Assembly (NCBI GenBank): GCA_903904755.1
Contig: CAIVDV010000040.1
Span: 1 to 64,000 of the forward strand
DNA from: an uncultured Acidobacteriaceae bacterium
GTDB lineage: Bacteria > Acidobacteriota > Terriglobia > Terriglobales > Acidobacteriaceae
Length of the DNA stretch: 64,000 bases
Reading direction: 5' to 3'
The first letter of the stretch is position 1; every line of letters starts with the position of its first letter. Positions 43,511 through 52,825 of this stretch are shown in pieces. The notes beneath the pieces are model-generated. The model did no database searches and was not told the DNA's origin. It saw only the letters and a list, made by a program, of their open reading frames with translations. Made by a program: the position numbers and the translations under genes.

Positions 43511-46360
43511 CTACTTCTTCTCTGCCGCCACCGGGTCGCCAGACTTGTCACGCAACTCCAGCGGACCAAGGTTCAGCTTCTCCAAATCCGCCTGAATCTT
43601 CTCGCGGTCCCCAACGGCAACCACAATCAGATTCTCGGGATGAATGTACTTCGCAGCCGCCGCGGCCACATCGGCCGGGGAAACCGCGTTGTACTGCGCC
43701 GGCAGCTTCTGGAAGTAGTCCAGCGGCAGGTTGTAGACAAACAGCGAGGCCATCAGTCCGCTCTCACTGCCCACCGTCTCAAACTCCCCAGGCAGCGAAC
43801 GCAGCGCATTGTCCTTGGCCAGCTTCAGCTCCTCAGGCGTGGCAGGAACAGAGTGAATCCGGTCCAGTTCGCTGAACAGTTCCCGCGCCGCCGGAGCCGT
43901 CACATCGGTACGCACCTGCGCACCGGCATAGAACGGGCCGCCGCCGCGGAAGTAGCCAAAGCCCGAGAAGGCTCCGTAGGTGAACCCGTTCTTCTCGCGC
44001 AGGTTCATGTTGATGCGGCTGGAGAAGAGCCCGCCCAGAATCGCGTTCATCTCCTCAATCGCCGGGTAGTCCGGGGTATTGCGGGCCACGCCCAGGCCAA
44101 AGGCCAGCAGCGTCGTCTGCGGTGCACCGGGGCTGTCCACAATAACCACCTTGCGGCTGGGAGCTGCCGGGGCTGCCGGAACCGGCGCATTGGCCGTCAC
44201 CGCAGGATTCGTCCAGCTTCCGAAGTACTTCTCCGCCAGCTCCTTCGCCTGGGCTTCCGTCAGGTCGCCGGCCAGGATAAGCGCGGAGTTCTGCGGCCCG
44301 TAGTGGGTCTTCCAGAACTTCTCCAGGTCCTCGCGGGTCGTCGCAGTCACGCTTTCCGTGGTGCCCACCGGCCGGAAGCCGTAAGGCTGGTCACCATACA
44401 GCAGCTTGGCGCCCACACGCATTCCGGAAGACACCGGCTGGTCAGCCTCCTGCACAATCGAAATCAGGCGCTGCTTGCGGATGCGCTCCACTTCCTCAGC
44501 CTTGAAAGCCGGATGCAGTGCCACATCGGCCAGCAGTTCCAGCGCCGGACCGGTGTTGTTGGTCAGCGATGAAATACCCGCTGAAGCCGAGTCCATCGTG
44601 GCGCCGGAGCTGATGCCCGCGCCAATCTGCGCCGCCGCATTCGCAATCTCCGTGGAGCTGCGGGTTGCCGTGCCTTCCGTCAGCAGCCGAGCTGCGTAGC
44701 TGGCCAGTCCGGCCTTGTCGGCGGGGTTGTTCTCGCCCCCGGCCATCGAAACCAGATTTGCGCTCAGCACCGGCAGTTCATGCTCTTCCGTCAGATAGAC
44801 CTTCAGGCCATTGGCCAGCGAGAAGCTCTTGGCCGCGGGCAGGTGCAGCGCGCTCTCCGGCCCCGGTTCGGGAGCCACCTTGCGCCAGTTCTGCGCGGTC
44901 TCAAAATCGGCCGTATAGGGCGGCGTCACCACCGTCTTCGCGTCCGTGTCCTCCGGGCTGCGCGGCACTTCTTCGGTCACCTTCTTGCCCGGCACGCAGT
45001 ACACCACCACGCGCTGGTTCTTGCCAAAGACCTTCTGGCCAATCGTCTTCACGCTCTCCGTCGTCACCGCCTCGTAGCGTGCCACGTCCTTGGGCAGGTA
45101 GCCGGGGTCGCCCATGTACTGGTTGTAGCGGTCCATCATGTCGGCCACGCCGCCAAATCCGCCCAGCCGCTGCAGTCCCTGCACCAGCCCGCTCAGGCTC
45201 TGGTTGCGTGCGCGGTCCAGCTCGGCCTGGGTCGGACCTTCCGTCCGCAGCGCCTCAATTTCCTTGTCCACGCTCGCTTCCAGGTCTTCCAGCTTCACGC
45301 CGGGGCGCGCCGTAATGTCGCACTCCGCCATGCTGGTCACCATCAGCGGCTCGCCGCTGCAGCTCACGCTCTGCGCAACCTGGTCCTTGTACACCAGCTT
45401 CTGGTACAGACGGCTGATCTTGCCGCCGCCCAGGATGTGCAGGAAAAACTCCGCATCCGCATCGCCGGGCTTGAAGGCCTCAGGCGCAAGCCATGCAATG
45501 CTCAACCGCGGCAACTGCACCGTATCCGTCACCGTCTGGCGGCGTTCCGCGGTAATCGGCGGGGTCACCACCTGCGGCTTCTCCACCTTCGGGCCGGCCG
45601 GAATCGGACCAAAGAACTTGATCAGCTTGGCCTTCAGCTCTGCAGTCTTGAAGTCACCCACAATCGCAATCGAAGCATTGTTCGGCGTGTAGTAGTCGTG
45701 GAAAAACTCGCGCACATCATTCAGCCGCGCTGCTTCCACATCGGCATGCGAGCCAATCACATTGCCGTAGTACGGGTGCTCCTTGGGAAACAGCAGATGC
45801 CCCACGGCCTCGTCCGCCACGTCATAGGGCTCGCCCTCGTCCTGCCGCAGTTCGTTGCGCACCACGTCCCGCTGGTTGGTCAGCTTCGCCCGGTCCAGCG
45901 TCTCCAGCAGAAAGCCCATGCGGTCGCTTTCCAGCCACAACGCCAGGTCCAGCTGATTCGAAGGCACGGTCTCAAAATAATTGGTCCGGTCATAGCTGGT
46001 CGTGCCGTTGATGTCCGTCGCCCCGGCGCCTTCCAGATACTTGAAGTGGGCCTTCTCGCCAACATGCTCCGAGCCTTCAAACATCATGTGCTCAAACAGA
46101 TGCGCAAAGCCCGTGCGGCCAGCCTTCTCGTTCATCGGCCCCACGTGGTACCACAGGTCCACAGCCACCAGCGGCAGCCGGTGGTCCTCCCGCAGGATGA
46201 CCTCCAGCCCGTTCGGCAGCGTGTACTTTTCAAACTTCAGCTCGGGAACCTTGAGCTTGGCCTGGGCCTGGCCGGCCAGCGGCAGGCTCACCAAAGCTGC
46301 CAAAAGGGCAGCACACACGGCTGCGGTACGACGCAGGCGAGAAAGCGAAAGGATGTACAT
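43511..46360 (-). CDS. exported M16-family zinc metallopeptidase (two-domain)
   Basis: A 949-residue protein with a signal peptide (cleavage after about GQAQA, residue 34) and two M16 halves. The first half carries the inverted zinc motif HLFEH (H87, E90, H91) with the third ligand Glu in the following NELRQDEGEP region; the second half (from about 500) lacks it and is the structural, inactive half (REKNGFTYGAFSGF). Such fused pitrilysin-type proteases degrade peptides in the periplasm. A GGAG site precedes the ATG; a strong terminator follows. Confidence 0.93.
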   Translation of the reverse strand: MYILSLSRLRRTAAVCAALLAALVSLPLAGQAQAKLKVPELKFEKYTLPNGLEVILREDHRLPLVAVDLWYHVGPMNEKAGRTGFAHLFEHMMFEGSEHVGEKAHFKYLEGAGATDINGTTSYDRTNYFETVPSNQLDLALWLESDRMGFLLETLDRAKLTNQRDVVRNELRQDEGEPYDVADEAVGHLLFPKEHPYYGNVIGSHADVEAARLNDVREFFHDYYTPNNASIAIVGDFKTAELKAKLIKFFGPIPAGPKVEKPQVVTPPITAERRQTVTDTVQLPRLSIAWLAPEAFKPGDADAEFFLHILGGGKISRLYQKLVYKDQVAQSVSCSGEPLMVTSMAECDITARPGVKLEDLEASVDKEIEALRTEGPTQAELDRARNQSLSGLVQGLQRLGGFGGVADMMDRYNQYMGDPGYLPKDVARYEAVTTESVKTIGQKVFGKNQRVVVYCVPGKKVTEEVPRSPEDTDAKTVVTPPYTADFETAQNWRKVAPEPGPESALHLPAAKSFSLANGLKVYLTEEHELPVLSANLVSMAGGENNPADKAGLASYAARLLTEGTATRSSTEIANAAAQIGAGISSGATMDSASAGISSLTNNTGPALELLADVALHPAFKAEEVERIRKQRLISIVQEADQPVSSGMRVGAKLLYGDQPYGFRPVGTTESVTATTREDLEKFWKTHYGPQNSALILAGDLTEAQAKELAEKYFGSWTNPAVTANAPVPAAPAAPSRKVVIVDSPGAPQTTLLAFGLGVARNTPDYPAIEEMNAILGGLFSSRINMNLREKNGFTYGAFSGFGYFRGGGPFYAGAQVRTDVTAPAARELFSELDRIHSVPATPEELKLAKDNALRSLPGEFETVGSESGLMASLFVYNLPLDYFQKLPAQYNAVSPADVAAAAAKYIHPENLIVVAVGDREKIQADLEKLNLGPLELRDKSGDPVAAEKK

Positions 46361-46512
46361 GGAATCTCCGGGGAATGCAGAGTCGGTTCAGATAGGAGTA
46401 CGAGGACAAGAATACGCTGGTTCCCGGAATCATGGGAACCGGCATGGTGCGATGGACGTGCGCAAGGCCAAATCGTCAACCAGCGGCCATGCGCCCGGGC
46501 CGGGGCAGCACT

Positions 46513-46797
46513 CTACTTTTCGACCTCAACCCCGCGCCAGAAGGCGACGTGATTCTTGATCTTGCGGGCTGCCGGCTTGGGATTCGGGTAATACCACGCC
46601 GCATCCTGGTTCTCTTCGCCCAGAACCAGCAGCGAGTAGTACCGCGCCTCGCCCTTCCATGGGCAGGTCGAAGTCGTCGTGCTGGGCCGGAAAAACTCCC
46701 GTCGAATCGACGCCTCAGGAAAATACACGTTATTCTCTACGACTTCAAACGTCTCGCTCTCTGCGATGACATGTCCGTTCCAGATTGCTTTCGCCAT
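46513..46797 (-). CDS. DUF427 domain protein
   Basis: A 94-residue single-domain protein with the DUF427 pattern: AIWNGHVIAES at the start, VYFPEASI, TSTCPWKGEARYYS in the middle and DAAWYYPNPKPAA toward the end. The family is widespread and of unknown biochemical function. Length is normal. AGAGAG precedes the ATG. Confidence 0.88.
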   Translation of the reverse strand: MAKAIWNGHVIAESETFEVVENNVYFPEASIRREFFRPSTTTSTCPWKGEARYYSLLVLGEENQDAAWYYPNPKPAARKIKNHVAFWRGVEVEK

Positions 46798-46869
46798 TGC
46801 TCTCTAGCCCTGCTGAAAGGCTGCGGCCTTGCGGGGATTGCCCCCCCAGCCGCGCCCCGGTTAAGGAAA

Positions 46870-47196
46870 CTACTCAGGCAGTACAGCAACCGCCGTCACG
46901 TGAACGCTCTTCGCAGCAGAATCCAGAGTCCCCGTCATCGCGACATGCTTGCCGTAGGCATCTTTTACGGCTTCCGGGTTGTCAATGGTCCATACCTGCT
47001 TCTTCGCTTCGTCCACAAAGACGGGCTTGCTGCCGCCTTCAATACACTTCTTTGCGCATGCGGCTCCCGTGCCGGCGTGTTTTGCGCCGCACATGGAGTC
47101 GGATATCCAGCCGTCCACCTTGGTCGTGTCGGCTGCAAAAGCCACCGATGCCAATCCCGATAGCAAAACCGCACCCAGAATCACTGCTCGCTTCAT
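46870..47196 (-). CDS. small periplasmic protein with cysteine cluster
   Basis: A 108-residue protein with a signal peptide (cleavage after AFA, residue 21) and a mature domain with GWISDSMCGAKH and CAKKCIEGG (C36, C47, C51), then KPVFVDEAKKQVWTIDNPEA, a small beta-rich fold. It resembles a family common in acidobacteria that I cannot name with certainty. The cysteines could bind a metal or form a disulfide. The start was placed at the signal peptide Met, 33 codons inside the longest frame. Confidence 0.75.
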   Translation of the reverse strand: MKRAVILGAVLLSGLASVAFAADTTKVDGWISDSMCGAKHAGTGAACAKKCIEGGSKPVFVDEAKKQVWTIDNPEAVKDAYGKHVAMTGTLDSAAKSVHVTAVAVLPE

Positions 47197-47302
47197 GCGA
47201 AACACCCCCACAGTCCTTGCGTACCAACGAACAGAAATGAGCATGAGGCAGAGTCGCCCTGTTTGGCAAGTGTTTCCCTGCATTCCGTGCAGCATTCCTG
47301 CA

Positions 47303-47740
47303 TCACGCCCGCGCCGCCCGCGTCTTCGCCACGGTTCGCTTCATGCTCTCAAAGGTCTGCGCCGCCACCTGGTACTCGTCAATCACCCGCCGCGTCTTCG
47401 CCATGAACGCCGGACGCTGTTCCAGAATCTCCGGCAGAATGTGGCTCAGCTTGGCCAGAATGAAGAAGCCCTCTCCGTTCGTGTCCAGATACAGATCAGA
47501 CGAGACCGCTCCATGCAGCACCAGCGCTGACGCCATCTCCCAGTAGCTCGTCACCTGGCGCAGATACGCATTGTGCTGCGATCCAAATCCATTCATCACA
47601 GCAAAAAAATCGTCCGCCGTCTCCGGCCAGAACTCCACTACCAGCCACGCCCGGGCCGCCCGCAAAACCGCCTCCGTGCGCAGTTCGTACAGCTTCAAAA
47701 TGATTTCCGCATCGCCGTTGCTTGCCAGTGCCTTGTGCAT
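47303..47740 (-). CDS. conserved-type helical protein of unknown function
   Basis: A 145-residue, mostly helical soluble protein (KLYELRTEAVLRAARAWL, MNGFGSQHNAYLRQVTSYW, ending in a basic KRTVAKTRAARA tail). An AGGA-containing site lies upstream of the ATG. No family recognised. It lies 143 bp downstream of topA on the same strand. Confidence 0.7.
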   Translation of the reverse strand: MHKALASNGDAEIILKLYELRTEAVLRAARAWLVVEFWPETADDFFAVMNGFGSQHNAYLRQVTSYWEMASALVLHGAVSSDLYLDTNGEGFFILAKLSHILPEILEQRPAFMAKTRRVIDEYQVAAQTFESMKRTVAKTRAARA

Positions 47741-47883
47741 GAGTCTTTTTTTTCCTCGGGCTCAATAGTAACCGAACAGGCCACGGAAGATAATCCCCTT
47801 CAGAACCGCCCAGGCAGGAAAACGGCGGCAGAGGTCACCCCCATGCCGCCGCTTCCCGTCATATTTCCCTGCAATCTGCCGCC

Positions 47884-50586
47884 TTACGCCGGCTGCAGCT
47901 CCTTCACCGGCCCGTGCGTGGCCACCGTCGGCGGCGGGGGCGGCGGAGGCGCATCGCCTATCCGCTTCTCGTACTCGCACGCCTCGGTCACCACCGGAGC
48001 CTTCTTTACCGCCACCGTCTTCGCTGCCGTCTTCTTCGCGGCAGTCTTCTTCGCAGGCACCTTCTTCGGCGCCTCTTCCACCTCAGCCTGCGGCTTCGAG
48101 TTCGGGCAGAACAGGAACACCCCAGACCGCAGCGTCTTTTCCAGCAGATACGGGCTCTTGCACTTGGGGCACTTCTTCGCCACCGGCTTGTAGTTGCTGG
48201 TAAAGTCGCACTTGGGATAGTTCGTACAGCCCCAGAAGATGTTGCCGCGCTTTGCCTTGCGCTCGGCCAGGTCGCCCTCGCCGCACTTCGGGCACTTCAT
48301 CCCCTCAATCAGGTTCTGCTTCACATACTTGCACTTGGGGTAGCCACTGCAGCTTACAAACTCCCCAAAACTCCCCTGCCGCAGGACCAGTCCCTTGCCG
48401 CACACCGGGCAATCCTCGCCCGTCGGCTGCGGTGCATTCAGTTTCTGCTGCGCCTTCTGGCTCAGCTTGCGTATCGTCTTGCATGGCGGATCTTCATTGA
48501 AGCCCGGACACGACATGAACGGCCCGAATATCCCGCGCCGCAGCACCATCACCCGCCCGCAGTTGTCGCAGTACTCTTCGTTCTGCTCCGCCTGCTGGCC
48601 CTCCGGCGTCATCATATCCGGCTTGCCCACCGTGTTTTCCCGGGTGAACGTACAGCTGTTTTTGTCCTTCTTGTTGTACGCGCTGCACGAGAAAAACGTG
48701 CCAAACTTGCCCCACTTCAACAGCAGCGGAGAACCGCACAGCTCGCACTTCTCATCGGTCCGGATCTCCATCGCCTTGATGGATTCCATCTCCTTCTCGG
48801 CAATCTTCAGCTCGTCCTCAAAGTGTGTGTAGAAGCCCTTCAGCAGGTCCGTCCACTTCTCGTTGCCTTCTTCAATCTCGTCCAGCTCCTCTTCCAGCTT
48901 GGCCGTATACGCGGTGTCGAAGATGTACGGGAAGTTCTTCACCAGCAGGTCGCACACCACCATGCCAATCTCTGTCGGATAGAACGGCCCGCGCGGCCCG
49001 CCCGGCTTCACCGCATACTCGCGATCCTGAATCGTATTGATGATCGACGCATACGTCGACGGACGACCCACCCCGCGCTCTTCCAGCACCTTCACCAGCG
49101 ACGCTTCGTTATACCGCGGCGGCGGCTGCGTAAAGCTCTGCCTGGGATTCAGTTTCTCCGCATCCAGCAGCTTCACTCCATCCAAATTCGGCAGCGCCTG
49201 CGACGACTCGTCATCGTCATCCTTCTTCTCTTCAGAAACTTCGTACAAGTTCAAGAAGCCATCAAACCGCAGCACCGAACCGCTGGCCCGGAAGTCATAC
49301 ACCTTGCTGCTCCGCTTCGACTTCGCTTCAATCTTCGCCGTCGTCACGTCAAAAACGGCAGGCGTCATCTGCGAGGCCACAAACCTGCGCCAGATCAGCG
49401 TATACAGCTTCAACTGCTCATCGCTCAGGTAGGCCGCCATCGCCTGCGGCGTGCGGTTCACGTCCGTCGGGCGAATCGCTTCATGCGCATCCTGCGCGTC
49501 CTTCTTGCCCTTGTACGCATTCGCCGTCGCCGGCAGATACTTCGCGCCCAGCTTCGCCTTGATCCAATCCCGCGCAGCCTGAATCGACTCCGGCGAGCAC
49601 CGTGGCGAATCGGTACGCATGTAGGTAATCAGACCCACCGTGCCTTCCGCGCCCACTTCCACGCCTTCATACAGCCGCTGCGCCACGCCCATCGTCCGGC
49701 GCACATTGAAGCCCAGCTTCGTCGAAGCATCCCGCTGCAACTGGCTGGTGATAAACGGCGACAGCGGACGCCGCTGCATCTCCTTCGACTGCACTGAGGT
49801 CAGCGCCCATGCCGCGCCTTCCAGCCCGGCCAGCACCGCATCCATCTGCGCCTTGCCCGGTACGGCATTGGAAACAAACTGTGCCTTGCCTTCCTTATCC
49901 ACACCGGTGGAAACACGCGATGGCTCCCCGTCAATGCCCACAAAGCGCGCCTTGAAGCTCTTGCCCTTCTGCCCCTGGGGATGCACATCCGCATCCAGCG
50001 TCCAGTACTCCACCGGCTTGAAGGCCTTGATCTCGCGCTCCCGCTCGACAATCAGCCGCACCGCAACCGTCTGCACACGGCCCGCCGAAAGTCCCCGGCG
50101 AACCTTGTCCCACAGCAGAGGAGATACCTGGTACCCCACCAGCCGGTCCAGCACGCGCCGCGTCTGCTGCGCATCCACCAGGTTCTGGTCCACTTCCCTT
50201 GCGTGCTGGAATGCCTCCTGCACTGCCTTTTTCGTGATTTCGTTGAACGTCACCCGGCGAATCTTCTTCCGCTGCGCCGCGTTCACGCCCAGCAGCAGCG
50301 CCAAATGGTAGGCAATCGCCTCGCCTTCGCGGTCAGGGTCAGGTGCCAGAAAGATATGGTCGGCCTTCAGCGCGGCTCGCTTCAGCTGGTCCACCAGCTT
50401 CTCCTTGCCCGGGGACACAATCAACGTCGGCTCAAACGTCCGCTTCTTCAACTCCACGCCAATTTCGTTCTTGGGCAGGTCCATAATGTGCCCAATCGAG
50501 GCCTGTACCTCGAAATCCTTGCCAAGATATTTTCCAATCGTCTTCGCCTTGGCGGGGGACTCGACGATCACCAGTGATTTGCTCAT
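47884..50586 (-). CDS. topA: DNA topoisomerase I with five C-terminal zinc ribbons
   Basis: Type IA topoisomerase of 900 residues relaxing negative supercoils. The Toprim domain opens SLVIVESPAKAKTI, the acidic DPDREGEAIA triad follows, and the active Tyr is in ITYMRTDS. After the core come five Cys4 ribbons starting CELCGS, CDNCGR, CPVCGK, CPKCGE and CPKCKS; the last lacks a complete second knuckle. A Lys/Ala-rich tail ends the protein. The second ATG (50586) has AAGG at the right distance; the one two codons earlier is within it. dprA lies upstream on the same strand, a frequent topA neighbour. Confidence 0.95.
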   Translation of the reverse strand: MSKSLVIVESPAKAKTIGKYLGKDFEVQASIGHIMDLPKNEIGVELKKRTFEPTLIVSPGKEKLVDQLKRAALKADHIFLAPDPDREGEAIAYHLALLLGVNAAQRKKIRRVTFNEITKKAVQEAFQHAREVDQNLVDAQQTRRVLDRLVGYQVSPLLWDKVRRGLSAGRVQTVAVRLIVEREREIKAFKPVEYWTLDADVHPQGQKGKSFKARFVGIDGEPSRVSTGVDKEGKAQFVSNAVPGKAQMDAVLAGLEGAAWALTSVQSKEMQRRPLSPFITSQLQRDASTKLGFNVRRTMGVAQRLYEGVEVGAEGTVGLITYMRTDSPRCSPESIQAARDWIKAKLGAKYLPATANAYKGKKDAQDAHEAIRPTDVNRTPQAMAAYLSDEQLKLYTLIWRRFVASQMTPAVFDVTTAKIEAKSKRSSKVYDFRASGSVLRFDGFLNLYEVSEEKKDDDDESSQALPNLDGVKLLDAEKLNPRQSFTQPPPRYNEASLVKVLEERGVGRPSTYASIINTIQDREYAVKPGGPRGPFYPTEIGMVVCDLLVKNFPYIFDTAYTAKLEEELDEIEEGNEKWTDLLKGFYTHFEDELKIAEKEMESIKAMEIRTDEKCELCGSPLLLKWGKFGTFFSCSAYNKKDKNSCTFTRENTVGKPDMMTPEGQQAEQNEEYCDNCGRVMVLRRGIFGPFMSCPGFNEDPPCKTIRKLSQKAQQKLNAPQPTGEDCPVCGKGLVLRQGSFGEFVSCSGYPKCKYVKQNLIEGMKCPKCGEGDLAERKAKRGNIFWGCTNYPKCDFTSNYKPVAKKCPKCKSPYLLEKTLRSGVFLFCPNSKPQAEVEEAPKKVPAKKTAAKKTAAKTVAVKKAPVVTEACEYEKRIGDAPPPPPPPTVATHGPVKELQPA

Positions 50587-50860
50587 TGCCATCCTTAATA
50601 TGTCAGGCGGTGCCCGCTCGGGGGCTCCCTGCCTTGTGCCTGTGACGCGGCTTTGGTGCTCCTGGCACCTGCCCGTCTGGCTGAAAATTGCTGCGTTTGT
50701 CTCCCGCGCCGCCTGCGGCACAGGGAATAGGAAGAAAAAACCTTGCTTCCGCATTGGAAACTACCACGGAATGGGGCCCCATTACTAGCAACCCCCAGTT
50801 TTTCCACAGGATTTGATACCGGAATTCCGAAGATTCCCGCCCCCTTCCCAGCCCGGAAGG

Positions 50861-52042
50861 CTAGAAAGTCCGCACGTAATTCTTCCCCGGAAGCCCTCGC
50901 ACACGGCCCGCCATCTCCAGCTCAAACAGAGCCGTAAACACCTCACTGGACGACAGTTGCGTCTCCAGCCGGTCCAGCAGGTCGTCCAGTTGCAGGGCCT
51001 CGTCCTGGCGCAGCGCCTCCAGCACAATTCGCTCATTGGCGCCCATGGCAGGCTCAGTCATATCCGATGCACCATGGTCGCCAAACGATGCAACCCCCCA
51101 TTCCGTCTCCAGCTCCAGCCGGATCTGCGAGGGCAGCACCTCCCACACATCCTCCCAGCTCGCCGTCAACTGCGCCCCCTGCTTGATCAGCGTGTTCGGC
51201 GTCCAGGAATTCTTGCTCGTCGCATTCCCCGGCACCGCATACACATCCCGGTTCTGCTCTGTCGCGCAACGCGCCGTCACCCGCGTGCCCGACCGCTCCC
51301 CAGCCTCCACCACCAGCACACCAATGCTCAGCCCTGAAAGTATCCGGTTCCGCCGGGGAAAGTTCTGCGGCGCTGGGAACGTCCCCATCGGCAGCTCACT
51401 CGCCACCACCCCGCCCGTCGCCAGAATCTCCTCAGCCAGCTTCCTGTTCTCCTTGGGATACACCACGTCCACCCCGGTTCCCCAAATCGCCGCCGTGGGC
51501 CGGTGCGCCGCCAGCGCTCCCCGGTGCGCGGCAGAGTCAATCCCCCGCGCCATCCCGCTCAGGATTAGCATGCCCCTGGCCGCCAGGTCCCGCGACAGCA
51601 TCTCCGCCATCCCCGATCCGTACGGCGTCGGCTGCCGAGTTCCAACCACCGCAATCGAGTGCCGACTCAGCAGCCGCACATCTCCCCGCACCCACAGCAC
51701 CGGCGGCGGATCGTAGATCTCCTTCAGCCGCTCCGGATACTCCGGGCAACTGTATGTCAGCACCCGCGCGCCCTGCTTTGCCGCCTCCGCCGCTTCCCGC
51801 TCGGCACTTTCGCGCCCCTTGCCGTCAAACAGAAATTGCGCCGCCTCCGCTGGAAACTTCAGCCCCTCCAGCTCTGTCAGCGCCAGGTCAAACAGCCGCC
51901 CCGGCCTATCCAGTTGCTTCATCGCTTCCAGCACACGCCTCGGCCCCAGCCCCGGCGCCAGCATCAGCGCCAGCCACGCCAGCCGGTCCTCATCCAGTTC
52001 AGGAGACGCCACATGTCCAGCGGCTTCGGGCATTGGGGGCAT
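50861..52042 (-). CDS. dprA: DNA-processing protein DprA
   Basis: A 393-residue RecA loader for incoming single-stranded DNA in transformation. The Rossmann-like DprA core has VVGTRQPTPYGSGMA, ILSGMARGIDSAAH, AIWGTGVDVVYPKENR and SELPMGTFPAPQNFPRRNR; the C-terminal winged helix (ILEALRQDEALQLDDL-like) is present. The ATG chosen has a GGAGG site 8 nt upstream; other Met codons lie 6 and 18 codons upstream. dprA precedes topA by about 270 bp. Confidence 0.93.
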   Translation of the reverse strand: MPPMPEAAGHVASPELDEDRLAWLALMLAPGLGPRRVLEAMKQLDRPGRLFDLALTELEGLKFPAEAAQFLFDGKGRESAEREAAEAAKQGARVLTYSCPEYPERLKEIYDPPPVLWVRGDVRLLSRHSIAVVGTRQPTPYGSGMAEMLSRDLAARGMLILSGMARGIDSAAHRGALAAHRPTAAIWGTGVDVVYPKENRKLAEEILATGGVVASELPMGTFPAPQNFPRRNRILSGLSIGVLVVEAGERSGTRVTARCATEQNRDVYAVPGNATSKNSWTPNTLIKQGAQLTASWEDVWEVLPSQIRLELETEWGVASFGDHGASDMTEPAMGANERIVLEALRQDEALQLDDLLDRLETQLSSSEVFTALFELEMAGRVRGLPGKNYVRTF

Positions 52043-52414
52043 GACCGGAATCCTCCGCATTGCGCCACTCGCGCAACTGACGCGCAAACTGGGCAAAGCA
52101 TTTTATTGGTTTGAAAGTTGGAATCACTCTAATGCATTTCCGCTGCTGTGTATATCTCCGCAGAGCAAATCACGCAGCCGAAGCTTCCGCCGGATGGCAT
52201 CGCAGGAATGGGGAAGGAAGGGATATCCGGGTGGCTCAATTCATAACTCCGAATCAAAGCTGCGCCCGGACATCCGCACACCTCTCGCAACACAAGCGCA
52301 TTCTGGGGAATGCGGAAGGACCTCCAACGGCAGCCGCCGCCAGTTTACGTACCAGCACAGCCTCTCCACCAGAGTCCGTTGCCAGAATCTCGCATCCTCA
52401 CCCCCCCGGTCTGG
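52043..52414. other. intergenic region without recognisable gene
   Basis: Lies between dprA and the small acidic gene upstream of it, both on the minus strand. AT-rich near 52100-52140, where AATAAAAT on the minus strand could be a dprA -10 element. No reading frame, tRNA or strong hairpin stands out. Confidence 0.4.
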
Positions 52415-52681
52415 TCAATTCCGCACACCCCCGCGCTCCCGCCCCGCTTTCAACTCCCGCCAGCTTGCCTCCCCCACCTCCACGCCAAATCGCGCCGCAG
52501 CAGCCAAAATGCGCTTCCACGCCGCATCCCGTTCTGCCTCCGACACTCCCTCCACCTGGTTAAACCGCGCAATCGCATTCCGAACGTGCGCCGCATCTTC
52601 CAGCGGCTCCTTCCTCTCCGCCGGAAAGGCAAACTCCCTACCCTGCATTTCGTTGCGCTCTTCTGTATCCAGCTTGCTCAT
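52415..52681 (-). CDS. small conserved protein, DUF6582-like
   Basis: An 88-residue charged protein with an AGGAGG site 8 nt before the ATG. The core FAFPAERKEPLEDAAHVRNA, ARFNQVEGVSEAERDAAW and ILAAAARFGVEV match a small family also found in phage and soil bacteria as a stand-alone protein or a tail of larger proteins; the family number is from memory. Function unknown. Divergent from mqnA. Confidence 0.8.
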   Translation of the reverse strand: MSKLDTEERNEMQGREFAFPAERKEPLEDAAHVRNAIARFNQVEGVSEAERDAAWKRILAAAARFGVEVGEASWRELKAGRERGGVRN

Positions 52682-52825
52682 CGGTGTTTCCTCCTGCCAC
52701 CACCCTCTGCAATCCCTGCTCCCCGCGCCGTGCAATATGGCACGCCGCCCGCACCTCATCCGCAACAGCCTTCCCTTTCCCCAACTGCGAGACACCCCCA
52801 CGCCCACGGCTGTTACCCTTAGCCT

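Noticed and set aside
47914-49797. Long plus-strand frame opposite topA
   Set aside because: Leu/Arg/His-rich antisense shadow with no start signal.
52043-52414. Possible tRNA or small RNA upstream of dprA
   Set aside because: No cloverleaf, no T-loop consensus and no terminator could be built.
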